Shown piece by piece: positions 17,076-25,905 of a DNA stretch of 64,000 bases. Position 1 is the first letter of the stretch. Each line of letters begins with the position of its first letter. The position numbers and the translations under genes were made by a program. The stretch covers positions 248,001-312,000 of the forward strand of contig NZ_JACYXI010000002.1 in assembly GCF_014842915.1 (NCBI RefSeq), written 5' to 3'. Below the pieces are notes generated by a model, which was not told where the DNA came from, searched no databases, and was given only the letters and a program-made list of their open reading frames with translations. This stretch comes from Roseibium litorale. Lineage in GTDB: Bacteria; Pseudomonadota; Alphaproteobacteria; Rhizobiales; Stappiaceae.

Positions 17076-19325
17076 ATGCAAAATGGCAATCGAAGACTGG
17101 ATGTTCTCATCCTCCTGGGGGCAGCAGCGTTTTTGCTGGTGCCCTGGTACCGGATCGACCGGGGCTTTTTCGGCCTTGGCTGGATACCGGATTTTCCCTT
17201 CACCGCGGACACAGCTCCAGGTTTCCTTCAGATTGTGAGTCATGACCGGCCCTGGATTGCGATTGCGCTTCTCCTGTTCTTGGCGGCTGCGTCTGCGCGG
17301 CTCATGACGAATGCCCCGCGCCGCGGCTTGCTGATGGCGGCCGCAGGCGGTGCCGGGGTGCTTTTCATGGCAGCGCAAGGCCTTGCCATCAGCTTCACCG
17401 GCTGGGCATGGACCATTAGTGAAACCCTCTTTGGACCTCTCTCCCAGGGGCAGCCCTCCATGGGTGCCGGGGCGGTCACGCTGTCGATTGTCTTCGTCTT
17501 GCTCTTCGCCTTCGGCCTTGCCGAACGCGGCGCCATGAAGGGTGATGCCTTCATCACTGGTTCGATTTCGCTTCTGATCTTCCTGGTCGCTGTATTTGTC
17601 TTCTACCCGATCGGCAGCATGTTCGCCGGTTCCGTGCAGGATTTCGACGGTTCCTTCCGCCCGGACGGGCTGATCCGCAACATGCAGGACCCGGGCATCT
17701 GGAGCCTTGGTTGCGTGACCGGCGACGGCCGCTGCGGAGTGGCATGGCGCACCCTCTGGCTGGCCGTCATGACTGGTCTGGGCTCAACCATCATGGGCCT
17801 TGCCTTTGCCTTGGTTGCGACCCGCACGCAGTTTCCATTCAAGAAGGGCCTGCGGCTCCTGACGGTTCTGCCGATCATCACCCCGCCCTTCGTGATCGGT
17901 CTCGCGCTGACGCTGCTGTTTGGACGCTCCGGAGTGATCACCGAAGCCCTGTCCGCGCTCTTCGGCATTGAGCCCGGCCGGTGGCTCTATGGCCTGACCG
18001 GCATCTGGATCGCGCAGGTTCTCTCCTTCACGCCTATTTCCTTCCTTGTCCTGATCGGCGTCGTGGAAGGGGTCAGCCCGTCCCTGGAAGAGGCCTCGCA
18101 GACCCTGCGTGCAGGACGCTGGAAGACCTTTCTCAGAGTGTCCCTGCCCCTGATGAAGCCCGGTCTCGCCAATGCCTTCCTGATCGGCTTCATTGAGAGC
18201 ATGGCCGACTTCGGCAACCCACTGGTGCTTGGCGGCAGCCACGGCGTGCTCTCAACCGAAATCTTCTTTGCCGTCGTCGGCTCCCAGAATGATCCATCCC
18301 GCGCAGCGGTTCTGGCGATGATCCTGCTGACCTTCACCCTCACCGCCTTCGTGGCACAGCGCTTCTGGCTCAAGGGCAAGAATTTCGCGACCGTAACCGG
18401 CAAGGGCGACAGCGGGGCTCATATTGCCCTGCCGCGTGGTCTCAACCGGGGTGTTCACGGCATTGTCGTGCCCTGGATGATCTTCACCATTGTTGTCTAT
18501 GGCATGATCATCTTCGGCGGCTTCGTGAAGACCTGGGGCCTCGATCACTCCCTCACGATCGAGCATTATGCCAAGGCCTTCTCCATCAGCTTTGCCGATG
18601 GCGCGATCGCCTGGACGGGTGTTGCCTGGAACTCCTTCTGGACGACCATGGAAATCGCTCTGATCTCCGCTCCGCTAACGGCAGCGGTCGGTCTGCTCAC
18701 CGCCTATATCATCGTGCGCCAGAAGTTCGCGGGACAGAATGCCTTTGAATTTGCCCTGATGATGAGCTTTGCCATTCCCGGCACGGTCATCGGCATCAGC
18801 TATATCCTGGCCTTCAACCTGCCGCCGCTGGAAATGACCGGTTCGGCCCTGATCCTGATTGCCTGCTTTGTGTTCCGCAACATGCCGGTCGGCGTGCGTG
18901 GCGGCATCGCGGCCATGAGCCAGCTCGACAAGAGCCTGGACGAGGCCTCTCTGACGCTCCGGGCCAACAGTGCCCGGACCATGCGCAAGGTGATCCTGCC
19001 TTTACTCCGGCCCGCGATCACCGCGGCTCTGGTCTATTCCTTCGTCCGGGCGATCACTTCCATCAGCGCGGTCATCTTCCTGGTCAGCGCCGAGTACAAC
19101 ATGGCAACGTCTTACATTGTCGGCCTCGTCGAGAACGGCGAATACGGTGTCGCCATCGCCTACTCCTCCATGCTGATCTTCGTGATGATCACAATTATTG
19201 CCGGGTTCCAGATGCTTGTCGGCGAACGCCGCCTGCGCCGGGAGAACCGCGTTGCGGGCGCAGCCCCGGCCCCCCAGTCCAAATCCGTGGCGCAAGGCCC
19301 GTCCGTTCAGGAGAAAACCGCATGA
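17076..19325 (+). CDS. ABC importer permease, fused double-domain (AfuB-like)
   Basis: A 749-residue inner-membrane protein carrying two binding-protein-dependent permease domains in one chain. Each has an EAA-type cytoplasmic loop: EEASQTLRAG followed by LPLMKPG in the first half, and DEASLTLRAN followed by LPLLRPA in the second. About a dozen hydrophobic segments are visible, with extra N-terminal helices in the first 160 residues. Fused permeases of this size occur in Afu- and Fbp-type importers. Its stop overlaps the ATP-binding protein gene (ATGA at 19322), giving a coupled pair. The transported substrate is set by the binding protein; phosphorylated sugar or similar is inferred. Confidence 0.88.
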   Translation: MQNGNRRLDVLILLGAAAFLLVPWYRIDRGFFGLGWIPDFPFTADTAPGFLQIVSHDRPWIAIALLLFLAAASARLMTNAPRRGLLMAAAGGAGVLFMAAQGLAISFTGWAWTISETLFGPLSQGQPSMGAGAVTLSIVFVLLFAFGLAERGAMKGDAFITGSISLLIFLVAVFVFYPIGSMFAGSVQDFDGSFRPDGLIRNMQDPGIWSLGCVTGDGRCGVAWRTLWLAVMTGLGSTIMGLAFALVATRTQFPFKKGLRLLTVLPIITPPFVIGLALTLLFGRSGVITEALSALFGIEPGRWLYGLTGIWIAQVLSFTPISFLVLIGVVEGVSPSLEEASQTLRAGRWKTFLRVSLPLMKPGLANAFLIGFIESMADFGNPLVLGGSHGVLSTEIFFAVVGSQNDPSRAAVLAMILLTFTLTAFVAQRFWLKGKNFATVTGKGDSGAHIALPRGLNRGVHGIVVPWMIFTIVVYGMIIFGGFVKTWGLDHSLTIEHYAKAFSISFADGAIAWTGVAWNSFWTTMEIALISAPLTAAVGLLTAYIIVRQKFAGQNAFEFALMMSFAIPGTVIGISYILAFNLPPLEMTGSALILIACFVFRNMPVGVRGGIAAMSQLDKSLDEASLTLRANSARTMRKVILPLLRPAITAALVYSFVRAITSISAVIFLVSAEYNMATSYIVGLVENGEYGVAIAYSSMLIFVMITIIAGFQMLVGERRLRRENRVAGAAPAPQSKSVAQGPSVQEKTA

Positions 19326-20383
19326 CCACCTTCAAGCCAGGCTCCGTTGTCTTCGAGCATGTGCGCAAGGACTTCGGCAGTTTCACCGCCATTCCGGACC
19401 TGTCGCTCACCATCGAGCCGGGAACCCTCGTCACGCTGCTCGGCCCGTCGGGCTGTGGCAAGACCACGACCCTGCGCATGCTGGCAGGCCTCGAGCATCC
19501 GACCTCGGGGCGGATTTTGATCGGCGGCAAGGATGTGACCATGCTCCCGGCCCATTCCCGCGATGTGTCGATGGTGTTCCAGTCCTATGCGCTCTTTCCC
19601 CACATGAGCGCGCTGGAAAATGTCGCCTATGGCCTGGAATCCTCCGGCTTCAAGGGCAAGGAAGCCAAGGAGAAGGCAGAAGATGGCCTTGCCCAGGTCG
19701 GCCTTGCCGGCATGGGGCACCGGCTTCCGGCGGAACTCTCCGGCGGGCAGCAGCAGCGCGTTGCTGTTGCCCGTGCGCTGGTTCTGGAGCCTCAGGTTCT
19801 CCTGCTGGATGAGCCGCTTTCCAATCTCGATGCGCGGTTGCGCCGCCGGGTGCGGACGGAAATCCGGGAGTTGCAGCAGCGCCTGGGCTTCACCGCTGTC
19901 TACGTGACCCACGACCAGGACGAGGCGCTGGCCGTCTCCGACACGATTGTTGTGATGAAGGACGGGCATATTGCCCAGTCCGGTGCGCCACGGGATCTCT
20001 ATGAGTTTCCCGCCAGCAGCTTCATTGCCGACTTCATGGGCGAGGCCAATGTTGTGCCTTGCGATGTGGTGTCAGTGGAAGGCGGCGTGGCCGTGGTTCA
20101 GGTCGGCGCACTGCAGCACAAGGTTCCAAGCGCCGGCGCCCGGCCGGGTGCCGCCAAGCTTGCCATCCGGCCGGGCGCGGTCGGAGTCAGCGAAAGGGAC
20201 GGCTCCGGTCTTCCCGGCAAGGTCCTGACCTCCGCTTATCTTGGCGATCATGTGGAGTATGAAGTCGAGACCGCGGCAGGCACCTTGTTTGTGACAGACC
20301 ACACTGTCACAACTCCTTTGCCCTCGCAGACTGAGGTTTCGATCAACCTGCGCCCCAGAGGCATCGCGCTGATCGCAGCCTGA
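19322..20383 (+). CDS. ABC importer ATP-binding protein (AfuC-like)
   Basis: A 353-residue ATPase that powers the fused permease. Walker A GPSGCGKTT (41-49), Q-loop VFQSYALFP, signature LSGGQQQRVAVARAL, Walker B VLLLDEPLSNLD, D-loop and H-loop VTHDQDEAL are all intact. A C-terminal TOBE-type domain (about 240-350) is present. Length and architecture match the Fbp/Afu/Pot-type importers. It overlaps the permease stop codon and is followed after 35 bases by the phosphatase gene. Confidence 0.92.
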   Translation: MTTFKPGSVVFEHVRKDFGSFTAIPDLSLTIEPGTLVTLLGPSGCGKTTTLRMLAGLEHPTSGRILIGGKDVTMLPAHSRDVSMVFQSYALFPHMSALENVAYGLESSGFKGKEAKEKAEDGLAQVGLAGMGHRLPAELSGGQQQRVAVARALVLEPQVLLLDEPLSNLDARLRRRVRTEIRELQQRLGFTAVYVTHDQDEALAVSDTIVVMKDGHIAQSGAPRDLYEFPASSFIADFMGEANVVPCDVVSVEGGVAVVQVGALQHKVPSAGARPGAAKLAIRPGAVGVSERDGSGLPGKVLTSAYLGDHVEYEVETAAGTLFVTDHTVTTPLPSQTEVSINLRPRGIALIAA

Positions 20384-20418
20384 TTTTCGTCCCATCGTCA
20401 TACGGATCCGACAAGAAC

Positions 20419-21222
20419 ATGACCGAAGCTGCCCAAACCGGCTCAATCCAAGACCGCCTCGCTTTCGCCCGCAAACTTGCGGATGAGGCCGGGGCCATGG
20501 CGCTCGACTTCTTCAACCGGCGCGAGACGCTGGTGATCGAGACCAAGAAGAACCTTCAGGATGTTGTTTCCATCGCAGACCGCAGTGTGGAAGAAATGCT
20601 GCGCGCCAAGGTCGCAGAAACCTTCCCGGAAGATGGCTTTCTGGGTGAGGAATATGGCCAGACCGAAGGGGCTTCCCCCTATACCTGGATCGTTGACCCC
20701 ATCGACGGCACAGCGCCTTTCGTCAATGGCATGCCGACATGGTGTGTGTCCATCGCCGTCGCCCGGGATGGCGAGCCGGTGGTCGGCGTTATCATCGTGC
20801 CCTGCCTTGACGAGATTTACGCAGCCGCCGAGGGCCTCGGCGCAACGCTCAACGGCAAGGTCCTGACGCTCGATCCGTCCCGGACCATGCAGAACGGCCT
20901 GACTGGCATTGGCAGCAACAGCCATGTCACGCCGGAAAAGGTGGGCGCCATCGTGACGGCCCTGATGGCCAATGGCGGCAACCTGATCCGCAACGGCTCC
21001 GGCGCCCTCATGCTGGCCTATGTCGCCGCTGGCAAACTCGTCGGCTATTACGAGCCCTATATGCATGCCTGGGACTGCATGGCCGGTTATTGTCTCGTCA
21101 AGGAAGCTGGCGGGCACTGCCTGCCCTTCCCGGGTGACCGGGTCGGCATCACCAAGGGCGCTCCCGTCATCGCCGCCGCGCCCGGAGCGAGAGACGACAT
21201 CTGGAAGCTGGCCGACGTCTGA
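20419..21222 (+). CDS. Inositol-monophosphatase/histidinol-phosphatase-like phosphatase
   Basis: A 267-residue Mg2+-dependent phosphatase. The family signature WIVDPIDGTAPFVNGMP contains metal ligands Asp93 and Asp96; GEE (76-78) supplies the other carboxylates, and HAWDCMAGYCLVKEAGG is the second signature. There is no export signal, so it acts in the cytoplasm. The exact substrate (inositol phosphate, histidinol phosphate, another sugar phosphate) cannot be read. Its position as last gene of the uptake operon suggests it removes phosphate from the imported compound, which supports a phosphorylated-solute role for the transporter. Confidence 0.9.
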   Translation: MTEAAQTGSIQDRLAFARKLADEAGAMALDFFNRRETLVIETKKNLQDVVSIADRSVEEMLRAKVAETFPEDGFLGEEYGQTEGASPYTWIVDPIDGTAPFVNGMPTWCVSIAVARDGEPVVGVIIVPCLDEIYAAAEGLGATLNGKVLTLDPSRTMQNGLTGIGSNSHVTPEKVGAIVTALMANGGNLIRNGSGALMLAYVAAGKLVGYYEPYMHAWDCMAGYCLVKEAGGHCLPFPGDRVGITKGAPVIAAAPGARDDIWKLADV

Positions 21223-21238
21223 GCGTCAACGAATGTTC

Positions 21239-21264
21239 ACCGCCCGGGCTTTGCTCCGGGCGGT
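21239..21264 (+). terminator. Hairpin after the uptake operon
   Basis: ACCGCCCGG (21239-21247) pairs with CCGGGCGGT (21256-21264) around GCTTTGCT, 17 bases after the phosphatase stop. No clear T-run. A second hairpin GGGCTC/GAGCCC follows at 21283-21299. Confidence 0.6.
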
Positions 21265-21367
21265 ACTTGTTTGGAAGCGCCCGGGCTCAAAAGGAGCCCA
21301 TGCAGATGCTCATGATCAGGAGTGTCTGAGAAGGCACGTCTGCCCAAGCCAGAAAGACTCTGCGAAT

Positions 21368-21470
21368 GAGTGGACCCCGGGTCTCGCGTTGCTCGCCCGG
21401 GGTGACCGCGGATCCCAACTCTCAGACGTCACCCCGGCCGCAGGCGTAGCCGAAGAGCCGGGGCCCACTC
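21368..21470. repeat. Palindromic intergenic element (family B-like architecture)
   Basis: A 103-bp element with inverted ends (GAGTGGACCCCGG against CCGGGGCCCACTC) and an inner inverted pair GGGGTGAC/GTCACCCC. The two-hairpin plan is like that of the element at 35967-36084 although the sequence differs. It fills most of the 325-base gap between the phosphatase and lysR genes; nothing coding is seen there. Confidence 0.6.
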
Positions 21471-21547
21471 ACTGCCAGAACGTATAATGTCTCAGGCAAA
21501 GTGCTGCGGCATTCGGAAGGTCCAGAGACGTAACGAATGCCATGCGG

Positions 21548-22471
21548 TTACCGCCGCTCTGGCATCTTCGCCCGTGTAGACACCTGACCCTTTATCCAGC
21601 TGATGAATTGCGCCGCCAATGGATTGCGCACGCCGGACGGTGTCGCGATGAAATAGGCCTTGCCGGTGGCTGGCGGCACTTGTGCGACTTCGATCAGGGC
21701 ACCAGAGGTGATTTCCGCTTCGATGAGGTAGCGCGGAATGATCGCAGCGCCGAGACCGGCGATGGCGGCCGCGATGACCAGCGAAAACTGGTCGAAGGAA
21801 CTTCCTCTTCGGGCCGGCCGCGCTGCATCAGTCAGAGACTGGCCGAACTGGTCCCAGAGATAGGGACGCGAGGAAATATGCAGCAGCGGCATGGCGAGCA
21901 GGTCTGCAGGCCCTTTCAGCCCATATTCCTCCGCCAGAGATGGCGCAGCAACCGCGACCAGTCCCTCCGGGCAAAGCGGTGTCAGCTGCGCCCCCGGCCA
22001 GTCCGCGCTGCCGAAGTGAATGGCTGCATCGATGCCGCTCCCCGCAAGGTCAAACGGCTCCCCTCGGCTATAAAGAACCAGTTCAACATCTGGAGACAAG
22101 GCTCTGAGACTTCTGAGTCTTGGTACGAGCCAGCGCGTCCCGAAAGTCGGCAAGGTCGCGATACTGAGGGCCTGCCTTGTCTCTCCGGCGGCCACCGCAT
22201 GTGAGATCGTTCGACGCAAGCGTTCCAAATCTCCCGCCAGATTCTCAGCCAGAACCCTGCCTGCCTCCGTCAGCCGCACGCCCCGCCCTTCGCGCCGGAA
22301 CAGGGCAGCGCCCACATGGTCCTCCAGCTCACGCACATGGCGGCTGACAGCGCCCTGAGTGAGACTCAGGTCTTCAGCTGCAGCCGTAAAGCTCTGATGG
22401 CGGGCAGCCGCCTCAAAACATCTGAGAATCGCAAGGCTTGGCAGATCGCCGGATTTTGCAGGCAGGGACAC
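21548..22471 (-). CDS. LysR-family transcriptional regulator (GcvA-like)
   Basis: A 307-residue regulator. The N-terminal winged HTH is typical: LAILRCFEAAARHQSFTAAAEDLSLTQGAVSRHVRELEDHVGAALFRR, shown here only in part as AAEDLSLTQGAVSRHVRELE. The rest is a periplasmic-binding-protein-like effector domain with GSADWPGA and the GLGAAIIPRYL segment common in the GcvA/AmpR branch. It is divergent from the aldehyde dehydrogenase gene across 143 bases, the usual arrangement of a LysR regulator with its target. The effector is unknown; a lysine or aminoadipate breakdown intermediate would fit. Confidence 0.9.
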   Translation of the reverse strand: MSLPAKSGDLPSLAILRCFEAAARHQSFTAAAEDLSLTQGAVSRHVRELEDHVGAALFRREGRGVRLTEAGRVLAENLAGDLERLRRTISHAVAAGETRQALSIATLPTFGTRWLVPRLRSLRALSPDVELVLYSRGEPFDLAGSGIDAAIHFGSADWPGAQLTPLCPEGLVAVAAPSLAEEYGLKGPADLLAMPLLHISSRPYLWDQFGQSLTDAARPARRGSSFDQFSLVIAAAIAGLGAAIIPRYLIEAEITSGALIEVAQVPPATGKAYFIATPSGVRNPLAAQFISWIKGQVSTRAKMPERR

Positions 22472-22614
22472 GAGAAACTATCCATGATTATTACTCATGC
22501 AATTAATCCGATTCCTCGCATTTTCTTCAAGTGAAAACCGGATACTCTGACCCGGAAAATTAGCCCCGACCGCTTTGCGGCTGCCGGCGGCCCGACCCAT
22601 GAGGAGATTTCAAT

Positions 22615-24114
22615 ATGGATCATCAGGACGTTCTCAAGGCCAATGGCTTTGCCGCCAGCGAACTTTCCGGCGGCACCCTTGCGGTTCATTCGCCAGTGGA
22701 TGGCGCGGAAGTCGCCCGCATTGCCGAGACAAGAGCTGCCGAAATGGATGCCGTGATCGTCCGCTCGCAGGCCGCCTTCAAGGCCTGGCGTACCGTACCA
22801 GCGCCGCGCCGTGGTGAACTCGTCCGTCTCTTGGGCGAGGAGCTGCGCGCTGCCAAGAATGAACTCGGCGCGCTGGTAACGCTGGAAGCTGGCAAGATCA
22901 CCTCTGAAGGTCTTGGCGAAGTCCAGGAAATGATCGACATTTGCGATTTCGCGGTTGGTCTGTCCCGTCAGCTTTACGGCCTGACCATTGCCTCCGAGCG
23001 TCCGGGTCACAAGATGTCTGAAACCTGGCATCCGATGGGCCCTTGCGGCATCATTTCCGCCTTCAACTTTCCGGTTGCGGTGTGGTCCTGGAACGCAGCC
23101 CTCGCGCTGGTCTGCGGCAACCCCGTGATCTGGAAGCCGTCCGAAAAGACCCCGCTGACCGCCCTTGCCTGTCAGAAAATCTTCGACAAGGCGGTTGCCC
23201 GCTTTGGCGCGGACGCGCCGGAAGGCCTGTCTCAGGTGGTAATCGGCGGCGCTGAGATCGGCAATGCGCTGGTGGAAAGCAAGCATGTGCCGATCCTGTC
23301 GGCTACCGGCTCCACCCGCATGGGCCAGATCGTTGGCCCGAAGGTCGCTGCCCGCTGGGGCCGTCCGATCCTGGAGCTTGGCGGCAACAACGCGATGATC
23401 GTAGCCCCCTCCGCCGATCTCGAAATGGCCGTCCGGGCTATCGTCTTTTCCGCCGTTGGCACGGCCGGCCAGCGCTGCACCACCCTGCGCCGCCTGATCG
23501 CGCACAAGTCGGTCAAGGCGGAGCTGGTCGCCAAGCTCACCAAGGCCTATGCCTCTCTGTCGGTCGGTGACCCGCGCAAGTCCGGAACGCTGGTTGGCCC
23601 GCTCGTGGATCAGGGCTCGCTCAAGGCCATGCAGACGGCCCTTTCGAAAGCCAAGGCCGAAGGCGGCGTGGTTCATGGCGGCGAAGTCGTCACCGGCAGG
23701 GTTCCTGGTGGCGCCTACGTGACCCCGGCCCTTGTCGAAATGCCGGGTCAGACGGCGACCGTGAAGACCGAAACCTTCGCGCCTATCCTCTATGTCATGG
23801 AGTATGACACTCTGGACGAGGCGATCGAGCTGCAGAACGATGTACCGCAGGGACTTTCTTCCTGCATCTTCACGCTGAACATCCGGGAAGCGGAAACCTT
23901 CCTGTCAGCCTCCGGTTCCGATTGCGGCATTGCCAATGTTAACATCGGCCCGTCCGGTGCGGAAATCGGCGGCGCCTTTGGCGGGGAAAAGGAAACCGGT
24001 GGCGGACGTGAAAGCGGCTCGGATGCCTGGAAGGGCTACATGCGCCGCCAGACCTCCACGGTCAACTACTCCGCCTCTCTGCCACTGGCACAGGGCGTCA
24101 AGTTCGACATCTGA
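22615..24114 (+). CDS. amaB: ALDH7-family L-aminoadipate-semialdehyde dehydrogenase
   Basis: A 499-residue NAD(P)-dependent aldehyde dehydrogenase of the ALDH7/antiquitin class. Catalytic Cys288 lies in GTAGQRCTTLRRL, the hallmark of this family, and the general base Glu254 in LELGGNN. The C-terminal SGAEIGGAFGGEKETGGGRESGSDAWK is equally typical. ALDH7 enzymes oxidise alpha-aminoadipate semialdehyde (piperideine-6-carboxylate) in lysine breakdown; that is the likely reaction, though betaine-aldehyde or other aldehydes are accepted by some members. GAGGAGA precedes the ATG. It is monocistronic, controlled by the divergent LysR gene, and closed by a clear terminator at 24141. Confidence 0.85.
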   Translation: MDHQDVLKANGFAASELSGGTLAVHSPVDGAEVARIAETRAAEMDAVIVRSQAAFKAWRTVPAPRRGELVRLLGEELRAAKNELGALVTLEAGKITSEGLGEVQEMIDICDFAVGLSRQLYGLTIASERPGHKMSETWHPMGPCGIISAFNFPVAVWSWNAALALVCGNPVIWKPSEKTPLTALACQKIFDKAVARFGADAPEGLSQVVIGGAEIGNALVESKHVPILSATGSTRMGQIVGPKVAARWGRPILELGGNNAMIVAPSADLEMAVRAIVFSAVGTAGQRCTTLRRLIAHKSVKAELVAKLTKAYASLSVGDPRKSGTLVGPLVDQGSLKAMQTALSKAKAEGGVVHGGEVVTGRVPGGAYVTPALVEMPGQTATVKTETFAPILYVMEYDTLDEAIELQNDVPQGLSSCIFTLNIREAETFLSASGSDCGIANVNIGPSGAEIGGAFGGEKETGGGRESGSDAWKGYMRRQTSTVNYSASLPLAQGVKFDI

Positions 24115-24140
24115 TCCGGACATCAGGCGGATACCAAAAG

Positions 24141-24168
24141 ACGGGCGGCTTTCTGCTGCCCGTTTTTG
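24141..24168 (+). terminator. Intrinsic terminator of the ALDH7 gene
   Basis: ACGGGC-G-GC with its complement GC-T-GCCCGT (24141-24163) around a TTTCT loop, followed by TTTTTG. It lies 27 bases after the stop and is the best T-tailed terminator in the window. Confidence 0.85.
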
Positions 24169-24283
24169 TGTCTGCAGCACCACCAGCTGAAAGAGAGCCG
24201 GTCTGGTCTGTCTATAATGGGAGCGCACGCAAAACTATCGGACGCATTTGCGCAAAGAGGTCAAGCGATCGCGAGTCCGCTGG

Positions 24284-24976
24284 CTAACCACCAAAATAGA
24301 CAAGCGGATCGACGCCTAGAAGCAGCGGGTGCAGAAGGAGCATGCCCCCCATTGCGCCGAGGCCGAAGAGCAGCCGGATCACAAAGGCAGGAAAAGGCAC
24401 AAAGCCACGATTCCACGATTGCGCCCGGATGTCCTTGAGCAATCGGTCCCACTCAGCGCCCATCACACGCTTCTTGCGCCGGTCGATCAGCTTCATGCCC
24501 AGCAGCGCGAAAACACCAAGGCTGCCGAACAGAATCACATGAGCAAGATCTCCGTTGGAGATCAGATGCCCGAAGGCCCAGAGCGCCAGAGCAGCGAGCA
24601 TTGGATGCCTCAGCCAGCGGATGATGCCGGGCCGGGCCGGATCAAAGGCCTCGTTATTGAGCCCGCCGAAGGAGAAGGGATTGGGCCTGGCAATGGCCAG
24701 ACCAAAGAGCAGGAAGGCAAAGCCCATCAGAAGAAACGTGGTGTGAACCAGAGGCACCGCCGGCTCCCACAAGGAGACATAGGGTGCCTCGGCGGCGGCC
24801 TCGATCAGCCAGCCCAGAAGGACAAGCGACAGCACTGAATAGGCGACGGTGAACCCGGTCTTGCCCAGAGCCTTGGTGAGATTCTCGCGCACAGACGGCA
24901 GAACCGGAACTCTGTGAGCGCCCAGAAACACGCCAAAAGCCAGCGCAAATTCAGCCCATGCAGCACTATCACTCAT
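24284..24976 (-). CDS. nnrU: NnrU family membrane protein
   Basis: A 230-residue integral membrane protein with about six hydrophobic segments. It matches NnrU, a protein first described in alphaproteobacterial denitrifiers and needed for nitric-oxide/nitrite reduction: N-terminal FALAFGVFLGAHRVP, the central (A)RPNPFSFGG, RHPMLAALALWAFGHLISNGD with its conserved RHP and NGD, and a C-terminal RSWRG-like box (here QSWNRGFVPF). It is related to the isoprenylcysteine methyltransferase/NnrU superfamily. It sits near ubiTUV, another low-oxygen marker, but no denitrification reductase genes lie in the window. The biochemical role is unknown. Confidence 0.85.
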   Translation of the reverse strand: MSDSAAWAEFALAFGVFLGAHRVPVLPSVRENLTKALGKTGFTVAYSVLSLVLLGWLIEAAAEAPYVSLWEPAVPLVHTTFLLMGFAFLLFGLAIARPNPFSFGGLNNEAFDPARPGIIRWLRHPMLAALALWAFGHLISNGDLAHVILFGSLGVFALLGMKLIDRRKKRVMGAEWDRLLKDIRAQSWNRGFVPFPAFVIRLLFGLGAMGGMLLLHPLLLGVDPLVYFGG

Positions 24977-25060
24977 TCGCGAACTCCATCATTTCACGGC
25001 TTAAGGTTGGTCAGCAGGGGCGAAAATACCCTGCGGGTCCAGGGTGTGGAAAGCACCGGC

Positions 25061-25669
25061 TTACGCGGTGTCAGACGGAAGCGTGGATCTGTTTTTGAAC
25101 AGCAGGCCGAACATCAGCCCCAGAAAGAGGGCACTGACATGGCCGGGCTTGGGATAGCCGGCGGACAGAAGGTCCAGAGCCTGGGCGGGCACGAGCGCGA
25201 AGGCAATAAACGGCCAACCGAATTTCCCACTGATTTCGCCAGACATCACAAGAACGGCAGCGCTCGCAGACAGAGCAAAGACGCCCTGCGAGGCGCCAGT
25301 GCCAACATTCCAGGGGGCTGGAATCAGGATGGGGCTTATCAATGTGGCGAGGCCTCCAGCGACCAGCCAGATCACAAGCACCCTCAAGGCGCCGATCCTG
25401 CTTTCCAGCAGTCCCCCGACAAGCAAAAGGCACACGGCGTTGTACATCATGTGCTCGTTCTTGGCGTGTATGAGCTGTGCACTCACCAGCCGCCAAATCT
25501 CAAGGTTCGCAAGGTCTTCGAAGGTCGTGCCGCCAAAACGTCTCAAGGCCGAAATCTGTACTGTGCTCAGAGCATTGCCATCATCCAGGTAGGAGACTGC
25601 CAGAGACGCAACGGCCGTCACCACAGCAAGACACAGGACGGCAACGGGAAAAGGGTGGTGGGAGCGCAT
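25061..25669 (-). CDS. Rhomboid family intramembrane serine protease
   Basis: A 202-residue membrane protein with about six transmembrane helices, the minimal rhomboid core. The WR motif in loop 1 is present (EIWRLVSAQLIHAKNEHMMYN carries W59-R60 and the H..N oxyanion pair). The catalytic Ser127 lies in GTGASQGVFAL and the catalytic His177 in KPGHVSALFLG. All features of an active protease are therefore there. The substrate is unknown. It is the short form without extra domains. It is read leftward, 84 bases upstream of nnrU, and divergent from ubiT across 236 bases. Confidence 0.87.
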   Translation of the reverse strand: MRSHHPFPVAVLCLAVVTAVASLAVSYLDDGNALSTVQISALRRFGGTTFEDLANLEIWRLVSAQLIHAKNEHMMYNAVCLLLVGGLLESRIGALRVLVIWLVAGGLATLISPILIPAPWNVGTGASQGVFALSASAAVLVMSGEISGKFGWPFIAFALVPAQALDLLSAGYPKPGHVSALFLGLMFGLLFKNRSTLPSDTA

Positions 25670-25830
25670 TGGAACGATAGGCTTTCTGGCAGGGTAAGAC
25701 CTCTGGCGAGATCGTGAGACTTTCCGGTTTCGGGACAGAAATCCAGTTCAAGCTATCAGACCACCCTCGTCAAACACATGATTTTTCGCCGGTGATCAAT
25801 GATCCCGAAACCGTAAAGCCGCTCGCAAAG

Positions 25831-25844
25831 TTGATGCGGATCAA
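25831..25844 (+). promoter_or_regulatory. FNR/Anr/Dnr-type box upstream of ubiTUV
   Basis: TTGATGCGGATCAA is a perfect TTGAT-N4-ATCAA dyad, centred 68 bases before the ubiT start. It predicts activation by an oxygen- or NO-responsive CRP/FNR regulator (FnrL or Nnr class). Confidence 0.88.
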
Positions 25845-25905
25845 CAACGGAATCAACTTGCCCTCTTAAGGTGCTGCCCGTCCGTTTTCTTTCCCGGAGA
25901 TCCTG

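Noticed and set aside
25061-25669. Rhomboid protein as a rhombosortase for the exoprotein at 2-4 kb
   Set aside because: The exoprotein has no GlyGly-CTERM or other C-terminal sorting signal, and the genes are 20 kb apart. The sequence fits an ordinary short rhomboid.
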